From NCBI GenBank assembly GCA_964653435.1, contig CAZZFA010000032.1:1-52693 (forward strand): DNA of 52,693 nt, given 5' to 3'. Made by a program: the position numbers and the translations under genes. The stretch comes from CAZMVY01 sp964653435. GTDB taxonomy: Bacteria > Planctomycetota > Phycisphaerae > UBA1845 > PWPN01. Position 1 is the first letter of the stretch. The number at the start of each line of letters is the position of its first letter. Below, piece by piece: positions 1-8,000 of this stretch. The notes under the pieces were generated by a model, which saw nothing but the letters and a program-made list of their open reading frames with translations, was not told the origin of the DNA and made no database searches.

Positions 1-120
1 GTCGCTGCGCTCCTCAGAATGACGGGTAGCGCTACCGCCGCAGCGCGATACATGCACCCAAGGCGCACCGCGCGCAACACGCGCAAAAGCTGCGACGCAA
101 GACTCTGCACTCACTGTTAT

Positions 121-185
121 TCCCCAAGGCGGCCTCCGGCCACAACCGAACACGGCCGCGCCAGCGGCCGTCATGCTGAGCGAAG
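121..185 (+). repeat. Repeat flank, copy 1 (matches the window end)
   Basis: This 65-base stretch, starting TCCCCAAGGCGGCCTCCGG, recurs at 52623-52687 in the same orientation with about three mismatches. It runs directly into the left arm of the palindromic repeat at 170, so the dispersed element is larger than its palindromic core. Confidence 0.8.
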
Positions 186-249
186 CGAAGCATCTGGCTT
201 GCCTGCGCCAATCAGCCAGATTCTTCGTCGCTGCGCTCCTCAGAATGAC
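170..249. repeat. 80-bp imperfect palindromic dispersed repeat, copy 1
   Basis: The element begins GTCATGCTGAGCGAAGCG and ends with the near-reverse complement, CGCTCCTCAGAATGAC, so a transcript or single strand could fold into a long hairpin. An inverted copy at 15299-15378 differs at about two of 80 positions. Partial copies lie at 1-23, 2077-2103 and 52671-52687. It is intergenic here. Similar sequences, with the false translation HAERSEAS/HSEERSDEES, are familiar from many bacterial genomes; their function is not known to me. Confidence 0.85.
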
Positions 250-362
250 GGGTGGCGCTACCGCCGCAGCCCGATACATGCACCCAAGGCGCGCCGCGCG
301 CAACACGCGCAAAAGCTGCGACGGAAGACTCTGAAGTCTTTGCGACCCGCGCGGATTTCACA

Positions 363-411
363 GGCGGGCGAGACGCCCGCCCCCCACGTTGAGCGGTCCG
401 CACGGCGGACC
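363..411. repeat. Two adjacent intergenic hairpins
   Basis: GGCGGGC (363-369) pairs with GCCCGCC (375-381) over a five-base loop. GGTCCGC (395-401) pairs with GCGGACC (405-411) over a three-base loop. Both follow the stop of the small membrane protein gene, so they may act in 3' end formation, but there is no T run. The first hairpin, with its CCCCA flank, recurs at 33721-33739. Confidence 0.6.
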
Positions 412-678
412 CTACGGTTTCCGTTCCGCGGGATCGCTCTCGTCGTCGTCGAAGCGAAACCCGAACTTGCGGTGCAGCCAGTCCTCGGCGCGGTGAAAGA
501 TCCTGGTCTTGCGCATCTTCGCGAGCAACCACCGCCGGCCGGGCCAGTCGATGAGCAGCAGGCCGGCCAGGATGAACATCCACCCCTGCAGGATCGGGAT
601 GAAGCCGCCGATGATCCCGAAGGCGATACAGAGGACGCCGACCGCGTTGCGCAGGATTCGCCGCCAGAGGCGCTTCAT
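412..678 (-). CDS. Small integral membrane protein (PGPGW/DUF454-like)
   Basis: An 88-residue protein of unknown function. Residues 12 to 43 are hydrophobic and interrupted by GGFIP and a QGW turn, which suggests a hairpin of two membrane helices. A basic stretch containing WPGRRW and an acidic tail (DDDESDPAE) follow. Size and layout resemble the small PGPGW and DUF454 membrane families, but the exact family motif is not fully present, so that match is an inference. Its ATG overlaps the cinA stop codon as ATGA, which indicates translational coupling downstream of cinA. It has no recognisable catalytic motif and would sit in the inner membrane. Confidence 0.75.
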   Translation of the reverse strand: MKRLWRRILRNAVGVLCIAFGIIGGFIPILQGWMFILAGLLLIDWPGRRWLLAKMRKTRIFHRAEDWLHRKFGFRFDDDESDPAERKP

Positions 679-1928
679 CGCGACATGGTCTCCAGCAGCT
701 TCAGCCGAAGAAGGTTCAGCGCGAACTTGCAGGCGCGGTCGCGGATCTCCTCGCGGGTCATCTCGCTGCCGAACCGGCGCTCGTGGACGTCGCAGCCGCC
801 GGCATGGGCGAGGCCGAAATAGACGAGACCCACAGGTTTGTCGGGCGTGCCGCCGCCGGGACCGGCTATGCCCGTGGCGGAGATCGCGTAATCCGTCCGG
901 CTGATCCGTCGCGTGTTCTCCGCCATCGCCGACGCCACCGGCCGGCTGACCGCCCCGTGCCGAACGATCAGATCCTCGGGCACCTGAATGAACCGCGTCT
1001 TCGACTCATTCGAATAGGTCACGAACCCGTTGCGGAAGTACTCGCTGCTGCCGGGGATATCGGTGAGACTCTTGGCGATGAGGCCGCCTGTGCACGATTC
1101 CGCCGTCGCGACGGTCTGCTTCCGCTCAAACAGAAGCTTCGCCACGGCGTGGGCGAGCGTCTCGTCATCCTCACCGAACACCAGATCTCCCAACCGGCGA
1201 CGGACCTCGGCGGCATCCGCGTCGAGCAGCCGACGGGCCTCCTCGCGCGTCGGGCCGAAGGCGTGGATACGGATGCCGATGATCGTCTGCTGGGCCGTCG
1301 TTCCCACGGTCGGGTTGCGGCCGCGCTGCATCAGATCGCGAATCCGCTCGCCCACGTCCGACTCGCCCGCGCCGTACGTATTGATCGTCCGGGCGAGCAG
1401 CACCGCCCCGCCGGTGCGCGCGGCGAGCGCCGGCAGAACGTCCCGGGTGAACATCTCCTTCATCTCGCGCGGCACGCCGGGCATGACGAAGACGTCGGCC
1501 CGATGCAGCCGCGCACGGATCCCCGGGGCCGTGCCGCAGGTGTTCTCGATCGGCGTGGCACCCGCCGGAAACATGGCCTGAACCGTGTTCGCCTCCGGCA
1601 TGGCGCGACCGCGGCGATCGAAGAACTCACGGATGCGATCAACGCTGGGCGGATGCAGCACCAGATCAACGCCCATCGCGGCGGCCAGCGCGTGGCGCGT
1701 GAGGTCGTCCGCCGTGGGGCCGATTCCCCCGCTGACGAGAACGACATCCGCCGTGCGCGCCGTGCGGTCGAGCACGTCGCGAATCGGCTCGATCTCGTCG
1801 GCAACGGTGGCGTGCATCCGTACGCGCACGCCGATCGCGGCAAGCTGCTGCGAAAGCCACGCCGAGTTCGTATCCACGGTCTGGCCGAGCGTCAGTTCGT
1901 TTCCGATGCTCAGGATGACGGCATCCAT
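675..1928 (-). CDS. cinA: CinA family protein (nicotinamide-nucleotide amidase)
   Basis: A full-length two-domain CinA of about 417 residues. The N-terminal molybdopterin-binding-like domain (about 1-170) starts MDAVILSIGNELTLGQ and has the SGGIGPTADDLT signature. The C-terminal PncC-type amidase domain (about 255-413) has TAESCTGGLIA, TYSNESKTR and SATGIAGPGGGTPDKPVG. The family hydrolyses nicotinamide mononucleotide to nicotinate mononucleotide in pyridine nucleotide salvage, and the N-terminal domain often has ADP-ribose pyrophosphatase activity. I chose the ATG at 1928; an in-frame TTG three codons upstream (1937) is possible. Neither has a clear ribosome binding site. The stop overlaps the start of the downstream membrane protein gene. 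Confidence 0.95.
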   Translation of the reverse strand: MDAVILSIGNELTLGQTVDTNSAWLSQQLAAIGVRVRMHATVADEIEPIRDVLDRTARTADVVLVSGGIGPTADDLTRHALAAAMGVDLVLHPPSVDRIREFFDRRGRAMPEANTVQAMFPAGATPIENTCGTAPGIRARLHRADVFVMPGVPREMKEMFTRDVLPALAARTGGAVLLARTINTYGAGESDVGERIRDLMQRGRNPTVGTTAQQTIIGIRIHAFGPTREEARRLLDADAAEVRRRLGDLVFGEDDETLAHAVAKLLFERKQTVATAESCTGGLIAKSLTDIPGSSEYFRNGFVTYSNESKTRFIQVPEDLIVRHGAVSRPVASAMAENTRRISRTDYAISATGIAGPGGGTPDKPVGLVYFGLAHAGGCDVHERRFGSEMTREEIRDRACKFALNLLRLKLLETMSR

Positions 1929-2076
1929 GCGGTACAACGATAGGTGCGGTCGCTGAGGGGTGCAACCGGCGCGTCGGCGGATTCCGCTTCATTGACATTC
2001 CTGGCACGCGCTCTTCGCGATGACGGCGGTTTCTTCGCTCGCTCCGCTCCGGCGGGCGTGTGCCAACAGGCTGCAC

Positions 2077-2103
2077 GATGCTTCGCTTCGCTCAGCATGA
2101 CGG
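2077..2103. repeat. Half copy of the palindromic repeat
   Basis: GATGCTTCGCTTCGCTCAGC at 2077-2096 and the following ATGACGG reproduce one arm of the 80-bp repeat exactly. The other arm, upstream around 2017-2050, is diverged (TTCTTCGCTCGCTCCGCTC). It sits in the gap between the divergent cinA and lipoprotein genes. Confidence 0.7.
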
Positions 2104-2186
2104 CGGATGGGACCGTCGTGTGGGGTGGAGAACGACGCCGCCGGCCCCCCACCGCCGCCGTGCTGTCGCCTGTCCGGCCGCTTCCG

Positions 2187-2192
2187 TATAAT
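2187..2192 (+). promoter_or_regulatory. -10 box before the lipoprotein gene
   Basis: A perfect TATAAT ends ten bases before the ATG at 2202, so a transcript from it would be nearly leaderless. An AGGA at 2194-2197 could alternatively be a Shine-Dalgarno site for a longer transcript. No good -35 box is visible. Confidence 0.4.
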
Positions 2193-2201
2193 CAGGACCC
2201 T

Positions 2202-2792
2202 ATGATTAGCGATCGATGGAATCGTGGCGCTCGACGCCGCGCGGCCGTCTTCGGCGTGTCAGCGATGACCCTTCTGCTCGGCGGATGCGGGCCTGCCGCG
2301 ACATTCCGCATCCTCCAGCCGCGGCTTACGGGCCGGCAGCGCGACATGACACTGACCACCCTGAACGCGGACTACGGCCGCAGCGAGGGTCACGAGGGAT
2401 GGCACATCCTCCTGCGCTTTCCGCTTCCGGGGGCGATGTCGGGCCGACCGAATTACGTCGTCTACCTCCATGTACCGAACCCATCTCCGAGCGAAACCAC
2501 GACGTTCCCATTGGGGAAGACGGCGCCGGCTCGGGGGTTCTTTGTTCAGAAGGCCGGCGAGGGCCGTGGCCGCGAGCTGATCGTCGGCGGATTTGTGGAG
2601 CTCAAGCGACTGTCGGACGGCCGGTGGTTCCTGCAACTGACGGCCGACGGCGAGTTGGGGACGCAGATCCTCGGAACCGCCACGCTCACACGCCGGGACC
2701 TCGACGTGCGCGACTACATCGAACGGCACCACCCCGGCGACGTGGCGGACCTGCTCGCGCCCCCCGTCAGCACGCGCAAGGCGAGGCGTTGA
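2202..2792 (+). CDS. Hypothetical lipoprotein
   Basis: A 196-residue protein with an Arg-rich N-terminus, a hydrophobic stretch and a lipobox (LLLGGC, Cys at about residue 27), so it is probably lipid-anchored in the periplasm or outer membrane. The mature part looks like a compact beta-rich domain with several aromatic-rich strands, and ends in a basic tail (STRKARR). I recognise no family. The ATG at 2202 was chosen because it gives a clean signal peptide; the frame stays open upstream into repeat sequence. The next gene begins seven bases after the stop, so the two are probably cotranscribed. Confidence 0.75.
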   Translation: MISDRWNRGARRRAAVFGVSAMTLLLGGCGPAATFRILQPRLTGRQRDMTLTTLNADYGRSEGHEGWHILLRFPLPGAMSGRPNYVVYLHVPNPSPSETTTFPLGKTAPARGFFVQKAGEGRGRELIVGGFVELKRLSDGRWFLQLTADGELGTQILGTATLTRRDLDVRDYIERHHPGDVADLLAPPVSTRKARR

Positions 2793-2799
2793 GACCGGC

Positions 2800-3447
2800 A
2801 TGAGCGAGACACCGGCTCACGGCGGATGGATCGACGTAACCCGGCCGCTGCGGAACGGGATGATCCAGTGGCCCGGCGAGCGGCCCTTTCGGCTCAATCG
2901 ATTCGAGAGGATCACCGGGCCGGGCACCTGCAATGTCTCGGAGATCGAGACGTGCCTGCACATCGGCACACACATCGACGCACCGCTGCACTTTATTGAA
3001 AACGGGACGGACATCGGGCGAATCCCGCTTGAGCAGCTCTGCGGGCCGGCCGTCGTCGTGGAGATGCTCGAACCGCGTGACGTTCGGCCGGGCGACCTCA
3101 CCGGGACGGACATCCGGCCCGGCGACGCCGTCCTGCTCAAGACCGCCAACGCGATGCTCTGGCACAAGGAAGCCTTTGACGCGGGCTTCCACGGCATTTC
3201 CGGCGAGGCCGCCGATCGGCTGGTGAAGGCCGGCGTACGCGCCGTGGGCGTCGATTATCTGTCAGTCGACCGCTATGACGCGCCGAAGAAGCACGCCCAT
3301 TACGCCCTTCTCGGCGCGGGAATCATCGTGATCGAGGGGCTCGATCTGACACCCGTCGGCCCCGGTCGGTACGAAATGATCGCGCTGCCCCTGCGAATCC
3401 CCGACGCGGACGGAAGCCCCGCGCGCGTCATCGTCCGGCGGGCGTGA
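2800..3447 (+). CDS. Cyclase family protein (kynurenine formamidase-like metal hydrolase)
   Basis: A 215-residue member of the cyclase/KynB family (PF04199). The metal-binding signature HIGTHIDAPLHF is present at about residues 64-75, preceded by the usual DVTRPLRNGMIQWPG opening. A second conserved block, GVDYLSVDRYD, is near residue 150. Family members are cytoplasmic metal-dependent hydrolases acting on formylkynurenine, isatin or related amides; the substrate cannot be told from sequence. No other tryptophan-degradation gene is nearby, so kynB is not assigned. Length is normal for the family (about 205-220). Confidence 0.9.
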   Translation: MSETPAHGGWIDVTRPLRNGMIQWPGERPFRLNRFERITGPGTCNVSEIETCLHIGTHIDAPLHFIENGTDIGRIPLEQLCGPAVVVEMLEPRDVRPGDLTGTDIRPGDAVLLKTANAMLWHKEAFDAGFHGISGEAADRLVKAGVRAVGVDYLSVDRYDAPKKHAHYALLGAGIIVIEGLDLTPVGPGRYEMIALPLRIPDADGSPARVIVRRA

Positions 3448-3522
3448 ACCGGGCGGCCGTGCCGACTCCGACAGCATGCTTGTATTGCACATCTCCGTCG
3501 GGCAACGGACGGTCACGAACTG

Positions 3523-4623
3523 TCACGGTTTCTCCGCCAGCAGCGCCTCGATCCTCTCGCGCATCAGCTTCTCCCCTTTCGCCCCTTCCCAGTTGAGTTC
3601 GCCGTACCACCAGCAGCGGATGCGGCCCTTCTTGTCGATAAGGTAGACGCTTGGCCAGACGCGGTTGGCCCAGGCGTCCCAGTTCCGGCGGTCGTTGTCC
3701 GAGACGATCGGGAAGCCCAGGGCGTTCTCCTTCGCCTTGCGCCGGAGCTTCTCTACGTCCTGCTCGCCCTGCGTCTCGGGCGTGTGGATGCCGATGATCA
3801 TCACGCCCTTCTCGGCAAACGCCTCGTGCCACGTCTTGTATGCGGGATAGTTCGCGATGCAGTTGCCGCAGCCGAATGTCCAGAAGTGCACTACAATCAC
3901 CTTGCCGCGCAGGGCGGCCAGCGTAAGCGGCTCCGAATTGATCCAGATCCCGCCGGCCTTCAACTCCGGGGCCCTGTAGGCCGGGAGCCTCACGCGGGAC
4001 AGATCGAACCCCGGTCCCGTCATGGCCGCCCACTTCTCCTTCTGCCGATCGCTCAGCGTGGCAAAGACCTTCTGCCGCTCTTCCTCGCGAAACCGCCGCG
4101 CCGCCCGATCCAGCAGGGCCCGACGCTCGCCCTGGCGGGCCATCTCGTCCATCTTGACGTACGCCCGGCGGGTGATATCCACGGCCGCCCGGATCTGCTT
4201 GCGCTGCTCATCGCTCAGTGTAAACCGGCTCGACATGTCGGGGCGAAGAAGTGCGGCAAAGCCCTGTGCCTGAAGGACGATCTGCTCCAGCCGTTGATGT
4301 TGCCCGGAGTCGAGGATCGACCCGAGTCGGCCCTCCGCCCGGGCGATGAGTGCCAGCACCTTCGGATCGCCCTCCTTCGGCGGCAAATCCCGCAGCGGCC
4401 AGAGGGCGGCATCGACCTCGTCCATCAGGCGGGCGATCTCCGCAGCCTGGTCGATCGTCACACGCAGTTCGGCCTGTACGGCCGAGTCCCGGACCAGCAG
4501 GACCGACGCATCCGCCGACGCCCGAAAACCGTCGTGTTCAGACGAGCCGTCATCGCCCGCGGGCTCGGCGCCGTACGCAAAGGCGCCGATCGCGAACACC
4601 AAGAGAGCCACAGGCTGCTTCAT
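3523..4623 (-). CDS. Exported redoxin with N-terminal LTxxQ-like helical domain
   Basis: A 366-residue exported protein. Residues 1-19 form a signal peptide. Residues 40-205 are charged and helical, with three spaced motifs of the LTxxQ type (VTIDQAAEI near 55, TLSDEQRKQI near 135, TLSDRQKEKW near 189), as in Spy/CpxP-like periplasmic proteins. Residues 218-366 are a TlpA/AhpC-type thioredoxin fold with a CGNC redox motif (252-255) after VVHFWTFG and a cis-Pro segment near VWPSVYLID. It probably carries out thiol-disulfide exchange in the periplasm. The ATG at 4623 is supported by a -10 box at 4665-4670 that would lie inside a longer frame. CGNC rather than CxPC suggests a reducing, TlpA-like role; this is an inference. 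Confidence 0.85.
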   Translation of the reverse strand: MKQPVALLVFAIGAFAYGAEPAGDDGSSEHDGFRASADASVLLVRDSAVQAELRVTIDQAAEIARLMDEVDAALWPLRDLPPKEGDPKVLALIARAEGRLGSILDSGQHQRLEQIVLQAQGFAALLRPDMSSRFTLSDEQRKQIRAAVDITRRAYVKMDEMARQGERRALLDRAARRFREEERQKVFATLSDRQKEKWAAMTGPGFDLSRVRLPAYRAPELKAGGIWINSEPLTLAALRGKVIVVHFWTFGCGNCIANYPAYKTWHEAFAEKGVMIIGIHTPETQGEQDVEKLRRKAKENALGFPIVSDNDRRNWDAWANRVWPSVYLIDKKGRIRCWWYGELNWEGAKGEKLMRERIEALLAEKP

Positions 4624-4664
4624 CGCATCCCTCTCGAATGACCGCAAGGGGCCTCGGACGACCA

Positions 4665-4670
4665 ATTATA
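4665..4670 (-). promoter_or_regulatory. -10 box of the redoxin gene
   Basis: On the minus strand this reads TATAAT, about 42 bases upstream of the ATG at 4623. The -35 region (GCTCGC at 17-bp spacing) is poor, so only the -10 box is supported. Confidence 0.45.
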
Positions 4671-4681
4671 GGCGCGGGGTG

Positions 4682-5500
4682 TCACTCGCGAGCGGGCACC
4701 GAGGGGGCCGAGCCGACGCACCGGTCGAAGAAGGCGAGCAGGCGCGGGCGGGCCTCGTCGGCCAGTTCGTCGAGGGCGCAGTAGTGACCTACGCCGTCGA
4801 TGAGCCAGAGTTCCTTCGGCTCGCGGGCGGCGGCGTACAACTCTTCCGCCATGCGAGGATCGACAATCTCGTCGTCGCGGCCGTGCATGATCAAAAGCGG
4901 CCGTGGCGAGATCCGCGAAACATAGTCGATCGGGTCGTAGCCGTCGCTCATCATCAGGCGCGGCAGCAACCCGGCAAGGGGAAACAGCAGGGGATTCCGC
5001 CGCATGTGCCAGGCCGCGATGCGCTGGTAATCACTGAACGCCCCGTCCACAGCCACGCCCGCCACGTCGCTTCGCTGGGCCACGACAACAATCCCGACCG
5101 CGCCGCCAAGCGATTGCCCGAACACAATCAGCCGTGCGGGATCGACGTCCCGGCGGGTACGAAGATAGTCGAGGGCGGCGTGACCGTCCGCGATCAGCCC
5201 GGGGCGGGACGGGCGGCCCTTCGATTGCCCATAGCCCCGGTAATCGAAGCAGAACAGGTTCCAGCCCGCCCCGGGCAGCCAGGCGACGTGCGGAAAGTGA
5301 CCGGTGATGTTGCCGGCGTTTCCGTGGAAATGAACCACGGTACCGAGGGCCTCCTCGCCGCCGGCAGGGAAGAACCACGCATCGAGCACCATGTGGTCGC
5401 GGGTCTCGAACCGGACGGGCTCGAATCGAAGCCCGAACTGGCGCGGCGTGGCGTACACCGTGCGGGTCGGATGGTAGAAGAAACCGTCAAGACCCGCCAT
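4682..5500 (-). CDS. Alpha/beta hydrolase (Bem46/ABHD17-like)
   Basis: A 272-residue alpha/beta-fold serine hydrolase. The oxyanion segment is VVHFHGNAGN, the nucleophile elbow GQSLGG, the acid probably the Asp in MHGRDDEIVD, and the catalytic His in DGVGHYCALDE. Order and spacing match the Bem46/ABHD17 group of esterase or thioesterase-like proteins. No signal peptide is clear, so it is probably cytoplasmic or peripheral. The ATG at 5500 was preferred to an upstream TTG because it follows GGGGAACGGAA. It ends 59 bases upstream of the redoxin start and could be cotranscribed from the argJ side. The substrate is unknown. Confidence 0.88.
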   Translation of the reverse strand: MAGLDGFFYHPTRTVYATPRQFGLRFEPVRFETRDHMVLDAWFFPAGGEEALGTVVHFHGNAGNITGHFPHVAWLPGAGWNLFCFDYRGYGQSKGRPSRPGLIADGHAALDYLRTRRDVDPARLIVFGQSLGGAVGIVVVAQRSDVAGVAVDGAFSDYQRIAAWHMRRNPLLFPLAGLLPRLMMSDGYDPIDYVSRISPRPLLIMHGRDDEIVDPRMAEELYAAAREPKELWLIDGVGHYCALDELADEARPRLLAFFDRCVGSAPSVPARE

Positions 5501-5563
5501 GTCGCGCGTTCCGTTCCCCAAAGGAATGCCACAGGTGCGGAAAGCTCAAACAACCCTCCCCCG

Positions 5564-6772
5564 TCAGGTCGTGTAATCCGCGTTGATCGCGACATACTCC
5601 CGCGACAGGTCGCACGTGAGGACGCGGTCGTCGCAGCGGCCCGCCGCCAGCTCGATGGTGATGGCCACAGGATCGGCCTTCATCCACCGCGACACGGAGG
5701 CGAGCGACACGCTGCGCACCGGCTCGGCGCGCCGGAACACGCACACCGGACCGATGTGAACGCGGACCTTCCGGGAATCGAACGCGGCGCTCGTGGTGCC
5801 GAGCGCCTGGACGATGCGGCCCCAGTTCGGATCGCCGCCGTGAACCGCCGTCTTGACGAGCGGGCTGACGGCAATCGCGCGGGCGACCTGATGCGCATCG
5901 GCCGGCGTCCGGGCTCCGCGCACGCGTACCTCGATCACACGCGTGGCGCCCTCCCCGTCGCGCGCGATCTGATACGCCAGCGACGCACACACCTCGTACA
6001 GGGCGGCGGCGAAGGCCCTGCCCGCCGCGGATGTCGCGGAACGGATCGCCGCATTGCCCGCCTGCCCGCCGGCAAGCAGCACGACCGTGTCGCTCGTCGA
6101 TTGGCACTCATCTACGGTAACGCGGTTGAACGTACGCTCGACCGCCGGCAACAGAAACCGCCGCAGCATCCCCGGCGGCACGTCGGCATCCGTGGTCAGA
6201 TAGGCCAGCATCGTGGCCATCTTCGGGGCGATCATGCCGCTGCCCTTGCAGCAACCCGCAATGACCACGCGCGAGCGGCCCAGACGCAACCGCACGCACG
6301 CCTGTTTGCACCGCCGATCGGTGGTCATGATCGCGCGGGCGAACGCCTCGCCCGCCGCGCGGCTGTTCGAGAGGCGGGCAGCCGCCGTCGCGATGCCTTG
6401 CGCCACCTTGTCCATCGGCAGAAAGCGGCCGATCACGCCCGTGCTGGAGGGCACCACGAGCGTCGGCTCGATCCCCAGCGACACGGCGGCGAGGCGGCAC
6501 ATCTCGCGGGCATCACGCAGGCCGCGGACGCCGGTGGCGACGTTCGAGCAGCCGCTGTTCACGACGACGGCCTGAAGGCGGCCGCCGCGAACGTGCTCGC
6601 GCCCGACGACGACGGGCGCCCCGCAAAAGCGATTCGTGGTGAATGCGGCCGCCGCCGCGCAGGGCCGCTCGGCCACAAGCAGACCGAGGTCGGTCGATCC
6701 ATCCTTCTTGATCCCGCAGGCGGCGACGCCGCAGGAGAAACCTTTGGGGGCGGTGATTGTTTCGTTAGGCAT
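5564..6772 (-). CDS. argJ: Bifunctional ornithine acetyltransferase/N-acetylglutamate synthase
   Basis: A 402-residue ArgJ of the arginine pathway, which transfers the acetyl group from N-acetylornithine to glutamate and so recycles it. The autocleavage region KGSGMIAPKMATML is intact, with the Thr of ATML as the new N-terminal nucleophile of the beta subunit. The C-terminal blocks VKTAVHGGDPNWGRI and INADYTT are also conserved. Two usually constant motifs differ: NSGCSNVATG where NSGNANACTG is common, and VDECQSTSDTV where VDGDTSTNDTV is common. It may therefore be a divergent but functional ArgJ. It lies 121 bp downstream of argC, as in many arg clusters. Whether it also makes acetylglutamate from acetyl-CoA cannot be told. 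Confidence 0.93.
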   Translation of the reverse strand: MPNETITAPKGFSCGVAACGIKKDGSTDLGLLVAERPCAAAAAFTTNRFCGAPVVVGREHVRGGRLQAVVVNSGCSNVATGVRGLRDAREMCRLAAVSLGIEPTLVVPSSTGVIGRFLPMDKVAQGIATAAARLSNSRAAGEAFARAIMTTDRRCKQACVRLRLGRSRVVIAGCCKGSGMIAPKMATMLAYLTTDADVPPGMLRRFLLPAVERTFNRVTVDECQSTSDTVVLLAGGQAGNAAIRSATSAAGRAFAAALYEVCASLAYQIARDGEGATRVIEVRVRGARTPADAHQVARAIAVSPLVKTAVHGGDPNWGRIVQALGTTSAAFDSRKVRVHIGPVCVFRRAEPVRSVSLASVSRWMKADPVAITIELAAGRCDDRVLTCDLSREYVAINADYTT

Positions 6773-6893
6773 GGTCTTTCGGGTCTCGGGTTTCGGGGGT
6801 CCGGACCCGAGGTCCGGGTTCCGCGGAACCAGTCATCCCTGTGTGATTCACTCCGCACATGCTGCGTGTCACGCAGCACTCAGAACGCAGCAC

Positions 6894-7916
6894 TCACAAG
6901 AGGCCCGTCGTCTCCTCGATACCGAACATGAGGTTCATGTTCTGAATGGCCTGGCCGGCGGCACCCTTGACCATGTTGTCGATGGCCGAGAGCACCACGA
7001 GGCGGCCCTTGACCACCCGAACGGTGATGTCGCACAGATTCGTGCGCGCAACGTCCCGGGTGCAGGGCAATTCCCTGCGCAGACGGACGAACGGCTCGCC
7101 GGCGTAGGCGGCGGCGAGGGTTTCGGCGGCGTGCTCCGCGGAAATCGGCTGCACGGGCTTCAGGTAAATCGTCGAGAGGATGCCGCGCTCCATCGGGACC
7201 AGGTGCGGGGTGAAGATCACGCTCGCCCTGCCGCGCCGCACGACCGCATCGAGCTGCCGCTCGATCTCGACCATGTGCCGATGCTCGCCGACCTTGTACG
7301 CCTCGAAGTTCTCATGACGCTCGGGAAAATGGTGCTCCGGCTTCGGGTCCCGGCCGGCCCCGCTGATCCCGCTGGCCGAGTCAACGATGACGTCCTGCGG
7401 CTCGATCAGCCCCGCGTCCAGGAACGGGATGATGCCCATCACCGCGCCCGTCGGGTAGCAGCCCGGATTGGCCACAAGGCGCGCCGAGCGGATCTGCTCG
7501 CGGTACCGCTCGGGAAGACCGTAGACGGCCTCGTCGAGGTGCGCGAGGTCCGTATGCCTCGCGCCGTACCACTGCTCGTAATCGCATGGATCCTTCAGGC
7601 GGTAATCCGCGGAGTAATCGATCACCTTCACGCCCGCGTCGAGCAAGGCGGGCGTGATCGTCATCGCCTGGCCCGCCGGCAGGCACAGCATCGCCACGTC
7701 CGCACGCTGCGCGATCTGCGCCGGATCGATCCGCGCGCATTGCATGTCGATCCGCCCGGCCAGCTCCGGAAACACCTCGGAAATTCGCGGCGCCGGGTCG
7801 CGCCGCGAGCAGAGCATGGTGATCTCGGCCCGCGGGTGCCTCAGAAGCCAGCGGATCGCCTCCAGGGCGGCGTAACCCGTGGCCCCGACAATCGCAACTC
7901 GTATCCTGCCGTCCAT
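6894..7916 (-). CDS. argC: N-acetyl-gamma-glutamyl-phosphate reductase
   Basis: A 340-residue ArgC, which reduces N-acetyl-glutamyl phosphate to the semialdehyde with NADPH in arginine synthesis. The nucleotide-binding start is RVAIVGATGYAALEAIRWL, the catalytic Cys lies in NPGCYPTGA, and a catalytic-region His in GEHRHMVEIE. A Gly usual in GYTG is Ala here (GYAA). The ATG at 7916 was chosen because GAGGAAAG precedes it and family length fits; the frame stays open upstream. It follows rpsI after a strong terminator, so it probably has its own promoter or depends on readthrough. argB, argD and the rest are not in the window. Confidence 0.95.
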   Translation of the reverse strand: MDGRIRVAIVGATGYAALEAIRWLLRHPRAEITMLCSRRDPAPRISEVFPELAGRIDMQCARIDPAQIAQRADVAMLCLPAGQAMTITPALLDAGVKVIDYSADYRLKDPCDYEQWYGARHTDLAHLDEAVYGLPERYREQIRSARLVANPGCYPTGAVMGIIPFLDAGLIEPQDVIVDSASGISGAGRDPKPEHHFPERHENFEAYKVGEHRHMVEIERQLDAVVRRGRASVIFTPHLVPMERGILSTIYLKPVQPISAEHAAETLAAAYAGEPFVRLRRELPCTRDVARTNLCDITVRVVKGRLVVLSAIDNMVKGAAGQAIQNMNLMFGIEETTGLL

Positions 7917-8000
7917 CGCTTTCCTCAGCCCCGTTCCCCGCTCCGCCGCGGATCCGATGCGCGGAGAGCCGTCGCGCAATCCGGCATCGGCGGCATCAAG

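Larger units (their letters stand above)
1..334. repeat. Direct duplication of a repeat-derived segment
   Basis: Bases 1-105 and 230-334 are near-identical copies of the same segment, about 229 bp apart. Each begins inside the right arm of the palindromic repeat (GTCGCTGCGCTCCTCAG) and continues through GCGCTACCGCCGCAGC to GCTGCGACG(C/G)AAGACTC. The first copy is cut by the window start, so at least one more unit may lie to the left. I see no coding potential; the open frames across it translate to the low-information text typical of these repeats. Confidence 0.8.

Noticed and set aside
19..822. A coding frame across the window start
   Set aside because: It translates the palindromic repeat (HAERSEAS-type text) and then the complement of two real genes.
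4346..6931. An 861-codon open frame on the plus strand
   Set aside because: It is antisense to the hydrolase and argJ genes, which have clear motifs; the frame itself is Arg-rich and has no recognisable domain.
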